Under the pieces are notes generated by a model. That model was given only the letters and a program-made list of their open reading frames with translations, was not told the DNA's origin and searched no databases. The position numbers were made by a program, and so were the translations under genes. DNA of 64,000 nucleotides from Algihabitans sp965233705 (GTDB lineage: Bacteria > Pseudomonadota > Alphaproteobacteria > Kiloniellales > DSM-21159), in NCBI GenBank assembly GCA_965233705.1, contig CBDDTF010000001.1:744001-808000 (forward strand), given 5' to 3'. This document shows, in pieces, positions 9,154 through 17,413 of this stretch (within the stretch, counting starts at the first letter, position 1; every line of letters begins with the position of its first letter).

Positions 9154-10047
9154 TCAGCCCCGCTCACGTCCCAGGGCGGCCATGCCGCGGCCGTCCAGGC
9201 CGGCCAGGTTGTCCTCGGCGACCGTCGCGTTGTGGGCGTGGGCGAAGTGGTGGTAGCCGAAGACGGCGTCCATCGCCACGCGCCGCCCCTTGACCTCCTC
9301 GCAGTGGTTGACCGCCTGCTTGGCGAGCGCCAGGCCGAGCCGCGGCATGCCGGCGATGCGCTCGGCCAGGGTCAGGGCCTCGGCCTCCAGCTCGGCGCGC
9401 GGCACCACGCTGCGCACCATGCCGAAGCCCGCCGCCTCCTGGGCGCTCAGCCGGCGCCCGGTGAAGAGCATGTCCTTGGCCACCCGCGCCGGCAGCTCGA
9501 AGGCGTGGGCGAAGTACTCGACGCCGGGGATGCCCATGTGCACCACCGGGTCGGCGAAGAAGGCGTCGTCGGAGGCGACGATCAGGTCGCACACCCAGGC
9601 CAGCATCAGGCCGCCGGCGATGCAGGCGCCCTGTACCGCCGCGACGGTCGGCTTGGGCAGGCCGGCCCAGCGCCGACACATGCCGAGATAGACCTCCTGC
9701 TCGCGCACGTACTGCTGCTCGGCGCCCGGCAGGCCGACATGGTCGTACCAGAGATGGCGCCGCGCGAAGCTGCGGTCGGCGTCGCGCTCCGGGGTGCCGA
9801 TGTCGTGTCCGGCGCTGAAGTGGGGCCCCGCCCCCTCCAGCAGCACGACCTTGACCGCGGGATCGTCGACCGCCTGACGCAGGGCCGCGTCGATGGCATA
9901 GGTCATGCGGCTGTTCTGGGCGTTGCGGTAGCGCGGCCGGTTGAGCTGCACCCGGCCGACCGCCCCCTGGCGGCGGTAGAGCACCGGCGGCGCCTCCGCC
10001 CCCTCCGGCGTCGCGGCTTCGGGCTGGTCTGGCGAGAACTCGGACAT
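9154..10047 (-). CDS. Enoyl-CoA hydratase/isomerase-fold protein lacking both standard catalytic glutamates
   Basis: A 297-residue crotonase-superfamily protein. The oxyanion-hole motif HFSAGHD (residues 76-82) and QGACIAGG (139-146) are present. Where hydratases carry their two catalytic glutamates (rat E144 and E164), this protein has M148 and V168. Simple hydration is therefore doubtful; another crotonase reaction (isomerisation, C-C cleavage, thioester hydrolysis) is possible. The ATG at 10047 is chosen because the frame upstream of it is only the antisense-like shadow of the TRAP permease gene, whose stop is 2 bp away. Operon position fits beta-oxidation-like catabolism of an imported acid. 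Confidence 0.82.
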   Translation of the reverse strand: MSEFSPDQPEAATPEGAEAPPVLYRRQGAVGRVQLNRPRYRNAQNSRMTYAIDAALRQAVDDPAVKVVLLEGAGPHFSAGHDIGTPERDADRSFARRHLWYDHVGLPGAEQQYVREQEVYLGMCRRWAGLPKPTVAAVQGACIAGGLMLAWVCDLIVASDDAFFADPVVHMGIPGVEYFAHAFELPARVAKDMLFTGRRLSAQEAAGFGMVRSVVPRAELEAEALTLAERIAGMPRLGLALAKQAVNHCEEVKGRRVAMDAVFGYHHFAHAHNATVAEDNLAGLDGRGMAALGRERG

Positions 10048-10049
10048 GA

Positions 10050-12086
10050 TCAGGAAACTCCGGCGGAACGACGGTCGAGCGAAGGGTCGCGGGGCGCGGG
10101 CGCGGCGGCCGACGGCGAAGCCGAGACGCGCGGCAGCGGTCGCCGGAGCCGCGCGACCAGCAGGGCGCCGGCGGCGAGGCCGGCGGCGGCCAGCAGCAGG
10201 GCAAGGTTGCCGATCGGCAGCGGCGCGCCGCCCGGCAGGGCCAGCAGCAGACCGGCCAAGGCGAGCGCGAGGCGCGCGGCCAGGCCGACCGCCCCGTCGC
10301 CCAGCCCGCCGAAGCCGACGAGATGGTTCTCCAGCGCGGCCGAGATCAGCAGGATCCCGAGCAGCGCCTGGACCAGGGTCGACGCCACGCCGGCGGCATC
10401 GCCCTGCAGGATCAGCGCCGGCTCCAGCACGAAGAAGAAGGGCACGGCATAGATGATGCTGCCCAGCCGCATGGCCTGGAAGCCGGTCGCCATCGGCCGG
10501 GCGCCGGACAGCGTGGCCGCGGCGAAGGCGCCCAGCGCCACCGGCGGCGTGATGTAGGAGAGCATGCCCCAGTAGAGGATGAAGAGGTGCACCGCCACGG
10601 GGTTGAGACCGCCGGCGATCAGCGCCGGCGCCAGGGCGACGGCCAGGAAGATGTAGGCGGCCGTCACCGTCATGCCGATGCCCAGCACGAAGGCGGTCAG
10701 CGCCCCCATGCAGAGCAGCGCGACGGTGCTGTCGCCGGCGAGTTGCAGCAGGTCGTTGGCGATGTTGCCGATCTTGCCGGTCATCACGAGGCTGCCGACG
10801 ATGAAGCCGATGCCGGCCAGGATCGCCACCAGCTCCACGAACAGCCGCCCGGCGGCCGCCAGGAATTCGCCCAACTCGTGGCGCCCCCAGCGGTTGCGCC
10901 GCGAGAGCTGGTTGACCAGCAGCAGCGCCGCCGTGGCGAAGTACGGTGCCCAGCTCTCCCGGTTGAGGATCAGCAGCATCCAGATCAGCAGGGCGAATAC
11001 CGCGACGAAGTACCAGCCTTCGCGCAGGGTGCGGCCGATCCGCGGCAGCTCGGCGCGCGGCAGCCCCTGGGCGCCGGTGCGCGCCGCGCGGGCGTCGATC
11101 TGGCAGAACAGGCCGAAGAAGTAGAGCACCGAGGGCAGCGCCGCGGCCAGGGCCACCTCGACGTAGGAGGTTTCCAGATAGGTCGCCATGACGAAGGCGG
11201 TGGCGCCCATGATCGGCGGCATCAGCACCCCGCCGGTCGAGGCGCAGGCCTCGACCCCCGAGGCGAAGGACCGGCTGAAGCCGACCCGGCGCATGGCCGG
11301 GATGGTCATAACCCCGGTTGTCAGCACGTTGGTGATGACGCTGCCGCTCATCGAGCCCATCAGGCCGCTGGAGAAGATCGCCACCTTGGCCGGGCCGCCG
11401 CGCACGTGGCCGAGCGCGGCGAAGGAGAGCTCCAGGAAGAAGCGGCCGCCGCCGGTGTGCTGCAGCGCCACGCCGAAGATCATGAAGCCGATGACGAGCT
11501 GCACGAAGGCGCGCAGCGGAATGCCCAGCAGGCTCTCCTCGCTCATCACGTGGAAGATCGCCGCGTCGGCCGCCGGCACCGGCTCGGCCCGCAGGAAGCC
11601 CGGCAGGTCGCCGGCGACCAGCGGATAGAGACTGAGCAGTCCGACGATGGCGAAGAGCCCCCAGCCCCCGGCCCGCCGCGTCGCCTCCAGCGCCAGCGCC
11701 CAGAGCAGGTAGGAGACCCAAACCGCCTCGCGCGGCGCCAGATACTCCCACCCCTCGGTCACGATGGTCTCGGCGTTCCAGGCGAGAAAGCCGCACAGGC
11801 CCGCCGTGGCGGCGGCCAGGCCGAGGTCGACCGCCAGGCCGACACCGCCGCGGCGGCGCAGCGGCACCAGCAGGAAGATCAGCGGCAACAGCAGCCCGAG
11901 CACCAGGTAGAGCACCTGGTTCTCCAGGAAGACGTAGCCGAGCCCGTGCCCCAGGTTGAAGGTCTGGTAGACCGACAGCAGGGTCACGGCCAGGGCCGAG
12001 GCGATGCAGAGGGCCCGCAGGACCCGCTGGGCGCGGCCGGCGGTCTCCGGCCGCGCCCGCGCCGCCTCCCGGGCGTCGCTGGTCAT
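10050..12086 (-). CDS. TRAP transporter fused permease (4TM/12TM, DctQM fusion)
   Basis: A 678-residue inner-membrane protein that joins the small DctQ-like and large DctM-like permeases in one chain, the form paired with TAXI receptors. Long hydrophobic segments run throughout. Motifs of the large subunit are FSSGLMGSMSGSVITNV and ASTGGVLMPPIMGATAFVMA. It imports a carboxylate by sodium or proton symport with the TAXI receptor encoded 50 bp upstream. Cotranscription with CoA ligase and dehydrogenases indicates that the cargo is an organic acid degraded through CoA thioesters. Confidence 0.92.
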   Translation of the reverse strand: MTSDAREAARARPETAGRAQRVLRALCIASALAVTLLSVYQTFNLGHGLGYVFLENQVLYLVLGLLLPLIFLLVPLRRRGGVGLAVDLGLAAATAGLCGFLAWNAETIVTEGWEYLAPREAVWVSYLLWALALEATRRAGGWGLFAIVGLLSLYPLVAGDLPGFLRAEPVPAADAAIFHVMSEESLLGIPLRAFVQLVIGFMIFGVALQHTGGGRFFLELSFAALGHVRGGPAKVAIFSSGLMGSMSGSVITNVLTTGVMTIPAMRRVGFSRSFASGVEACASTGGVLMPPIMGATAFVMATYLETSYVEVALAAALPSVLYFFGLFCQIDARAARTGAQGLPRAELPRIGRTLREGWYFVAVFALLIWMLLILNRESWAPYFATAALLLVNQLSRRNRWGRHELGEFLAAAGRLFVELVAILAGIGFIVGSLVMTGKIGNIANDLLQLAGDSTVALLCMGALTAFVLGIGMTVTAAYIFLAVALAPALIAGGLNPVAVHLFILYWGMLSYITPPVALGAFAAATLSGARPMATGFQAMRLGSIIYAVPFFFVLEPALILQGDAAGVASTLVQALLGILLISAALENHLVGFGGLGDGAVGLAARLALALAGLLLALPGGAPLPIGNLALLLAAAGLAAGALLVARLRRPLPRVSASPSAAAPAPRDPSLDRRSAGVS

Positions 12087-12136
12087 CGGAAGCGCTCCGA
12101 GTCAGGCAAGGGGACGTGGACGGACCAGTCCGCGGC

Positions 12137-13303
12137 TTACAGGAAGACCGGCGCGAAACCGGCCGCTTCCAGCGCCGCGGCGCGGGCCTTCATCCAGGCC
12201 GTCTTGAAGGCCGCCTCCGCGTCCGGCGTCTCGCCGGCGGTGAAGTCCTCCCAGGCCGCCAGGATCGTCTCCTGACGCCGGATCAGGGACTGGTTGTGCG
12301 CCTCGGCCTCGTCGGTCCAGACGCCGGCTTCCTTGAAGTAGCGCACCGCCCCCTCGTGATAGGGGATGACCCAGGTCAGGTTCTGCCGCTCCAGGGCCCA
12401 GCCCTGGGCGCCGGGGGCGTTGTCCTTGTAGGCGTCGTAGCCCTCGGCGATGGCCTTCACCAGCGCGTGGACCTCGTCGACGCTGCGCTCGGTGCCGCCA
12501 ATCAGCACGGGATAGGGATAGGCCGTGCCCTCCCAGGGCTGCTCGGCGGAGATTCCGGCGCCGACGGTGGCCGTGTGCTTGACGAAGTAGGGGGCGACGG
12601 CGGTCAGGCGCGCCCAGCCCTCGGCGTCGTCGTGGTCGAGCGGCAGCCAGTGGATGCCGCGCGGCGAGGCGGCGAGCTGCTCGGCCAGCGGCGTGACGGT
12701 GATCGCGAAGGCGGCATCGCCCTGGCCGTTGATCAGGGCCTGCCACATGCCCTTGAAGCCGGAGTACTCGACCTTCTCGACGTCGTCCCAGGTCAGTCCC
12801 CCGAAGGCCAGGAAGGCGGTCATCGGCACGTTGAGCGAGTCGGCCCCGCGCACCCAGGGCACGCGCCGCCCCTCCAGATCGGCCGGCGTGGCGATGCCGG
12901 CCTCGGCGGCGGTGGCGACGCCGGTGCCGGCCGCGCCCGAGGAGGAAAGCAGCAGGCGCATGTCCTGCGGGCCCCAGTCCGGGCCGGAGAACATGCCCAC
13001 GCCCTCGGTCGCGAAGTAGGCGGTGACGCCGCAGGTGCAGTAGTCGGCCTTGCCCATGCGCACCGGCAGCATGCGCGAGACGTCGTTCTTGCCCGGCTTC
13101 ACCGTCAGGGTCAGGCCGTGGCGGTTCTTCAGCATGTTGCCGATCGCCACCGACTGGGCATACCCCGAGGTGTTGCTGCCGTAGGCGGTCCACACCAGGG
13201 ACTCGGGCAGGCCGGCCAGCGACGAGTCGGCCTGCGCGGCGGGCAGCGGAAGCGTCAACGCCCCGCAGAGGGCCAGCGCCCCCATGACGACGGATCTGGA
13301 CAT
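12137..13303 (-). CDS. TAXI family TRAP transporter solute-binding protein
   Basis: A 388-residue periplasmic receptor. A signal peptide of about 25 residues ends in PAAQA. The TAXI fold is recognisable from WTAYGSNTSGYAQSVAIGN near the N-terminus and from a middle segment with GVATAAEAGIATPADLEGRRV. It delivers solute to the fused permease immediately downstream. It is the first gene of the leftward operon and divergent from the LysR gene, with 191 bp between them. The ligand is probably a carboxylate but cannot be assigned. Confidence 0.9.
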   Translation of the reverse strand: MSRSVVMGALALCGALTLPLPAAQADSSLAGLPESLVWTAYGSNTSGYAQSVAIGNMLKNRHGLTLTVKPGKNDVSRMLPVRMGKADYCTCGVTAYFATEGVGMFSGPDWGPQDMRLLLSSSGAAGTGVATAAEAGIATPADLEGRRVPWVRGADSLNVPMTAFLAFGGLTWDDVEKVEYSGFKGMWQALINGQGDAAFAITVTPLAEQLAASPRGIHWLPLDHDDAEGWARLTAVAPYFVKHTATVGAGISAEQPWEGTAYPYPVLIGGTERSVDEVHALVKAIAEGYDAYKDNAPGAQGWALERQNLTWVIPYHEGAVRYFKEAGVWTDEAEAHNQSLIRRQETILAAWEDFTAGETPDAEAAFKTAWMKARAAALEAAGFAPVFL

Positions 13304-13494
13304 GTTTCCTCCTCAGTCGAACCGCTCTTTGCGGCGGGTCTTGGCCGGGCCTCTGGGCCGGCTCTTTGGGGCCGGAACCCCCCGGAAGCGGGGGCGGCCG
13401 GCGTCCGGGCGGTTGCGGACTTGCCAAGCCTAGGCGGTCAGTTCGAAAATTTGATCACCGAATTTCCTTGAAGTGTCATGCGTGGATTTTAGGA

Positions 13495-14409
13495 ATGCTC
13501 GATTGGAACGCGCTGCGCGACTTCCGGGTCGTGATGGAGGAAGGCAGCCTGACCCGGGCGGCGACCAAGCTGGGCGTCACCCAGCCGACCCTGAGCCGGC
13601 GACTGAGCGAGCTGGAGCGGCAGCTCGGCGTCACGCTGATCCTGCGCTCCACCCGGCGGCTGCGCCTGACCGAGGCCGGCGAGCGGATTCTCGAGCATTC
13701 CAAGACCATGGAGGGCCAGGCCCGCGCCATCGCCGACCTGGCTCTGGGCAGCGCCTCCTCCATGGAGGGCACGGTCCGCATCTCCGTGACCGAGGGCTTG
13801 GGCATCGCCTGGCTGGCGGCCGAGCTGGCCGCCTTTCGGCGCATGCACCCCGGCATCCACGTGGAGCTGCTGGTCAGCAACCAGTACGCCGACCTGCAGG
13901 CGCGCGAGGCCGACATCGCGGTGCGGCTGTCGCGCCCCACCCAGGTGGGACTGATCGCGCGCAAGCTGGCCGACTTCCGCTTCGCCCTCTACGCCTCGAC
14001 CGACTACATCGACCGCCACGGCATCCCGCGCCGGCCGGCCGACCTGGGCCAGCACTATGGCGTCGGGCTGCTGGGCGCCACGCCGACAGCGCTGTGGCTG
14101 AAGGACTGCTTCGGCGACGCGCGCATCGTCTTCTGGTCCAACACGCTGCTGGCGCTGCGCGGCGCGGTGCGCGCGGGCATCGGCATCGGTCCGGTCTTCC
14201 GCTTCCTGGGCGACCAGGACGCCCGGCTGGTGCAGGTGCTGCCGAAGATGCCCGGGATCGAGAAGGAGGTCTGGCTGACCTGCACCGAGGAGATGCGCGG
14301 CAACGCCCGCATCCGCGCCATGTACGACTTTCTGGCCAACCTGATCGGCGAGAACCGCCACCTGCTCGCCGGCACCCAGCCCTACCCGGAAACCAGCCCG
14401 CCGATCTGA
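13495..14409 (+). CDS. LysR family transcriptional regulator
   Basis: A 304-residue LysR protein with an N-terminal winged helix (EEGSLTRAATKLGVTQPTLSRRLSELE) and a two-lobed co-inducer domain from about residue 90. The ATG at 13495 gives the usual MLDWNALRDF start. The frame is open further upstream but codes nothing LysR-like. It probably activates the divergent acid-catabolism operon in response to the acid or its CoA ester. The shared 13304-13494 gap contains an AT-rich segment at 13441-13470 suitable for LysR binding (ATT-N9-AAT at 13449-13463). Confidence 0.88.
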   Translation: MLDWNALRDFRVVMEEGSLTRAATKLGVTQPTLSRRLSELERQLGVTLILRSTRRLRLTEAGERILEHSKTMEGQARAIADLALGSASSMEGTVRISVTEGLGIAWLAAELAAFRRMHPGIHVELLVSNQYADLQAREADIAVRLSRPTQVGLIARKLADFRFALYASTDYIDRHGIPRRPADLGQHYGVGLLGATPTALWLKDCFGDARIVFWSNTLLALRGAVRAGIGIGPVFRFLGDQDARLVQVLPKMPGIEKEVWLTCTEEMRGNARIRAMYDFLANLIGENRHLLAGTQPYPETSPPI

Positions 14410-14527
14410 GCCGCCCGGCCGCAACGCTACGGCGGGCCGGCGGCGGCCGGACGAGACGGCGGCGCCCGGTGTGCGGCGCCCGGTGCGCGGCATGCGTGGC
14501 GGCTTGCCTTCGTTGCAGGCGAGTGAT

Positions 14528-14546
14528 ATTGCAAATCAATCGCAAA
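14528..14546. promoter_or_regulatory. Fur-like iron box upstream of exbB
   Basis: ATTGCAAATCAATCGCAAA contains an imperfect dyad TGC-N9-GCA (14530-14544), similar in layout to alphaproteobacterial Fur boxes as I remember them. It lies 45 bp before the exbB start in an otherwise GC-rich gap, and TonB-system genes are classic iron-regulated targets. No binding evidence is available. Confidence 0.45.
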
Positions 14547-14590
14547 ACAATAGCCTTGGCCTCGGACCTCCTTCGCGAGCGGAGTCGCCC

Positions 14591-15361
14591 ATGGAAGACA
14601 AGCTGGACTCCAGCACCGGCGCGCTGGCCGGCCTGCCCCTCGACGCGGGCCGAGAGGGCCTTGTCGCGCGCGGCCTCGAGCTGCTGCAGACCGGCGGCCC
14701 GGTGGTCGCCGTGCTGCTGCTGATGTCCGTGGCGGCGCTGGCGATCGGCTTGGCCAAACTCTGGCAGTTCCGCCAGGCGGGGCTCGGCGCGCGACGGGTC
14801 GTGCGCGACGGCCTCGCCCTGCACCGCCAGGGCCGCGACGACGAGGCTTTGGCGCTGCTCGCGGGCAGCGCCAATCCCGCCGCCCAGGCCCTGGCGCGCG
14901 CCCTGCGCGGCCGGCGGCGCGGCCTGCCGGAGGAGCGGGTGCGCGAGGAGGTGTACCGCTATGCCGCCGGCGCCCTGGAGGCGTTGCGCGGCTGGTTGCG
15001 GCCGCTGGAGGTGATCGCCGCCCTGGCGCCGCTGCTCGGCCTGTTCGGCACGGTGCTCGGCATGATCGCCGCCTTCCGCCAGCTCGAGGCGGCCGGCAAC
15101 CAGGTCAATCCAGCGGTCCTGTCGGGCGGCATCTGGGAGGCGCTGCTGACCACCGCCGTTGGCCTCGCCGTCGCCATGCCCGTGGTCGCCCTCCTCAACT
15201 GGCTCGAGCGCCGGGTCGAGCGCCTGGCGCACGAGATCGACGACGCGGTCACCCGCCTCTTCACGGTCGACCTCTCGGCCGACCTCGACGACGAGATCCG
15301 CCCGCACCGCCACTCTCACGCCACCCGCCCCCATGTCGTCCTGGCCCCCGCGGGCGAGTAG
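14591..15361 (+). CDS. exbB: MotA/TolQ/ExbB proton channel protein
   Basis: A 256-residue inner-membrane protein. A first membrane helix lies at about residues 36-56 (VVAVLLLMSVAALAIGLAKL). Two further helices surround the conserved segment LAPLLGLFGTVLGMIAAFR and TAVGLAVAMPVVALLNWLERR. It forms the proton-driven motor that energises TonB together with ExbD. The ATG at 14591 follows a GGAG-like site (CGGAGTCGCCC). It heads an exbB-exbD-exbD-tonB operon with overlapping or abutting genes. Confidence 0.9.
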   Translation: MEDKLDSSTGALAGLPLDAGREGLVARGLELLQTGGPVVAVLLLMSVAALAIGLAKLWQFRQAGLGARRVVRDGLALHRQGRDDEALALLAGSANPAAQALARALRGRRRGLPEERVREEVYRYAAGALEALRGWLRPLEVIAALAPLLGLFGTVLGMIAAFRQLEAAGNQVNPAVLSGGIWEALLTTAVGLAVAMPVVALLNWLERRVERLAHEIDDAVTRLFTVDLSADLDDEIRPHRHSHATRPHVVLAPAGE

Positions 15362-15794
15362 CGCGCCGACGCTGGTGTCCCCGGCCCTGGCCCCCCGCCA
15401 GCCTGGTCGCCAGCCTGGCCGCCGACGGCCGCTGATCGGCCTCACGCCGCTGATCGACATCGTCTTCATCCTGCTGGTCTTCTTCATGCTGGCCTCCAGC
15501 TTCCTCGACTGGCGGACGATCGCGCTGGATGCGCCGGCCGAGGCCGGCGGCGCCGGGCCGGAGGGCGCGCTGCTGGTCGAGATCCGGCCCGACGGGCTGC
15601 GGCTGGCCGCGCAGCGCCTCAGCCTCGACGCCCTGGCCGCGCAGGTGGCCGCGCAGCTTCGCGCCGCGCCCGACCGCCGCGTGCTGGTGCGGCCGGCCGC
15701 CGGCGTGCCGCTGCAGCGCGCCGTCGAGGTGCTCGACCGCCTCTCCGCCGCCGGGGCGAGGCGGCTCTCCCTGATCCGCGCGCCGGAGAGGTGA
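15333..15794 (+). CDS. exbD: ExbD/TolR family biopolymer transport protein, first copy
   Basis: A 153-residue protein with a short cytoplasmic tail, one membrane helix carrying the conserved aspartate (LTPLIDIVFILLVFFML, about residues 37-53) and a periplasmic domain. The aspartate in PLID is the proton-carrying residue of the family. The ATG at 15333 lies inside exbB, giving a 29-bp overlap; later in-frame starts would remove the helix. Partner of ExbB in the TonB motor. Confidence 0.88.
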   Translation: MSSWPPRASSAPTLVSPALAPRQPGRQPGRRRPLIGLTPLIDIVFILLVFFMLASSFLDWRTIALDAPAEAGGAGPEGALLVEIRPDGLRLAAQRLSLDALAAQVAAQLRAAPDRRVLVRPAAGVPLQRAVEVLDRLSAAGARRLSLIRAPER

Positions 15795-15795
15795 A

Positions 15796-16215
15796 ATGCG
15801 CCGCGCCGCCCTCTCCCCCCGCCCGCGCCGCGCCCAAGGCGACGACGAGCGGGTGCTGCCGCTGATCAACGTCGTCTTCCTGCTGCTGATCTTCTTCATG
15901 CTGGCCGGGCAGTTCGCCAGCGCCGACCCCTTCCGCATCGAACCGCCGGTCTCGCGCAGCGAAGGCCAGAGCGAGAGCGCGGCGCTGACCCTGCTGATCG
16001 GGGCGGCGGGGCAACTCGCGCTCGACGGTGAGGAGCTGTCCGCCAAGGCGCTGCAGGCGGCGGTCGCCGCGCGCCTGGCGGCCGCGCCCGAGACACGTCT
16101 GCGCCTGAAGGCCGACGGCGGTGCCGAGGCCGCCCGCGTGGTGGCCGTGCTGGAGCGCCTGCGCGCCGCCGGGGTGACGCGCCTCGAGCTGCTGACCGTG
16201 CCGGAGCGCGGCTGA
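15796..16215 (+). CDS. exbD: ExbD/TolR family biopolymer transport protein, second copy
   Basis: A 139-residue ExbD-like protein whose helix begins at LPLINVVFLLLIFFML. The position of the usual proton-carrying Asp (PLID in the first copy) is Asn (PLIN) here. The periplasmic part ends LLTVPERG. It starts 1 bp after the first exbD and overlaps tonB by one base. Two unequal ExbD subunits with one lacking the Asp suggest a heteromeric stator in which only the first copy carries protons. Confidence 0.87.
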   Translation: MRRAALSPRPRRAQGDDERVLPLINVVFLLLIFFMLAGQFASADPFRIEPPVSRSEGQSESAALTLLIGAAGQLALDGEELSAKALQAAVAARLAAAPETRLRLKADGGAEAARVVAVLERLRAAGVTRLELLTVPERG

Positions 16216-17276
16216 TGGAGCTGACGGCGCGCCATGGCATCGCGGCGACCGGCCTGGCCCTGCTGCTCCACGCCGGCGTGGCCGGACTGCTGCTCTCGCA
16301 GCCGCCGGTGCCCGGCGCGGCCGGCACCGGCGTCGGCGGCATCGAGGTGTCGCTCGGCCCCGCCGGTGGCGCACCCGGCGCGCCGGTCGCGGCCGCCGCG
16401 CCGGCCGAGGTCGCAGACACGCTGGAGGTCGCAGAGACGGCGGAGGTCGCAGAGACGGCGGAGGTCGCAGAGACGGTGGAGGTCGCGGAGACGGTCGAAG
16501 CGACCGCGGCGGACGCGGTCGGCGCCCCGCCCCCCACCCCGATCACCGCACGCGCGCCGCCCGACCCGCCGCGCGCGCCGGCCGAGGTGGCAAGGGTGCC
16601 CGCGCCAGTGTCAGCCGAAGCCGTGCCGGTGAAGACCGAGACCGCAGAAGCGCCGCCGCCCGAGCCGGCCGAGCGGTCGCCGGATGCGCCCAGCGAGCGT
16701 GCAGCGGCCGTTGCCCGGCCGCCATTGCCGCCGCGCCGGCCGGAGCCCGCGGCCGAGGCGCCGGCGCGCCCCGCTGCGGACGCTCGGGACCGCCCGGCCG
16801 TGCCCCGGCCTGCGGCCAGCGATCCGGCCCCGGCGCGGGACACCGCCATGGCCACGGGCGAGACGCGCGAGACGCGGAAAGCGGGCGAGACGGCCGCGCC
16901 GACCGGCGCCGGCGGCAGATCCGGCACTACCGACAGCCGCGCCGCCGGCGCGGCCGACAGCGCCGGCCGCGGCGGCGGCACGCCCGGCGAGGTGGAGGAC
17001 TACCTCGCGCGCCTGCAGGCCTGGCTGGAGCGGCACAAGGAGTATCCGCGCCGCGCCCAGCTCCGCCGCCTCCAGGGCACCGCCCTGCTCTACTTCGTCA
17101 TGGACCGCCAGGGCCGCGTGCTCGACTCCCGCCTGCAGCAGAGTTCCGGCCACGGCCTGCTCGACGCGGCGGCGCGCGCCATGATCCGGCGCGCCCAGCC
17201 GCTGCCCGCGCCGCCGCCCGGCTTGACCCAGGCGCGGCTCGAGCTGGTCGTGCCGGTGCGCTTCCGGCTGCGCTAG
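16215..17276 (+). CDS. tonB: TonB energy-transducing protein with an acidic repeat
   Basis: A 353-residue protein. One N-terminal membrane anchor (about residues 8-29), a long Pro/Ala/Glu-rich periplasmic spacer and a C-terminal TonB domain from about residue 258 (VEDYLARLQAWLERHKEYPRRA ending in VPVRFRLR). The spacer contains five EVAET-type repeats at residues 65-96. It links ExbBD to outer-membrane receptors; no TonB-dependent receptor is in the window. Its TAG stop lies in the CTAG that opens repeat R2, so the repeat begins exactly at the gene end. Confidence 0.9.
   Translation: MELTARHGIAATGLALLLHAGVAGLLLSQPPVPGAAGTGVGGIEVSLGPAGGAPGAPVAAAAPAEVADTLEVAETAEVAETAEVAETVEVAETVEATAADAVGAPPPTPITARAPPDPPRAPAEVARVPAPVSAEAVPVKTETAEAPPPEPAERSPDAPSERAAAVARPPLPPRRPEPAAEAPARPAADARDRPAVPRPAASDPAPARDTAMATGETRETRKAGETAAPTGAGGRSGTTDSRAAGAADSAGRGGGTPGEVEDYLARLQAWLERHKEYPRRAQLRRLQGTALLYFVMDRQGRVLDSRLQQSSGHGLLDAAARAMIRRAQPLPAPPPGLTQARLELVVPVRFRLR
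16407..16502 (+). repeat. 18-bp coding tandem repeat in tonB
   Basis: About five units of GAGGTCGCAGAGACGGCG and close variants encode Glu-Val-Ala-Glu-Thr-Ala/Val. The 18-bp period preserves the frame and changes only spacer length, which in TonB sets how far the protein reaches across the periplasm. Confidence 0.85.
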
Positions 17277-17413
17277 AGCGATGCCCGACCTGATCGAATC
17301 GCGTTTGCGATTCGCCAAGTCGGACAGCATCACTCTAACACCATGGTTTAGGGCGGTTTTGGGCCGATCGGCGGACCCACGTCGTGGTTCCACTCGATCG
17401 GAAACCGCCCTAG
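17273..17413. repeat. CTAG-bounded 141-bp palindromic repeat (R2)
   Basis: Starts CTAGAGCGATGCC and ends AACCGCCCTAG. It contains palindrome B (about 17273-17337) and palindrome A (about 17352-17411). By eye it is the reverse complement of 45011-45151 with about four mismatches in 141 bp. The first CTAG carries the tonB stop codon; the second is the insertion point of the IS. Confidence 0.9.

Noticed and set aside
10048..11796. Upstream extension of the crotonase-fold gene to 880 residues
   Set aside because: The extension is an out-of-frame reading of the TRAP permease gene; a proper start exists at 10047, 2 bp after the permease stop.
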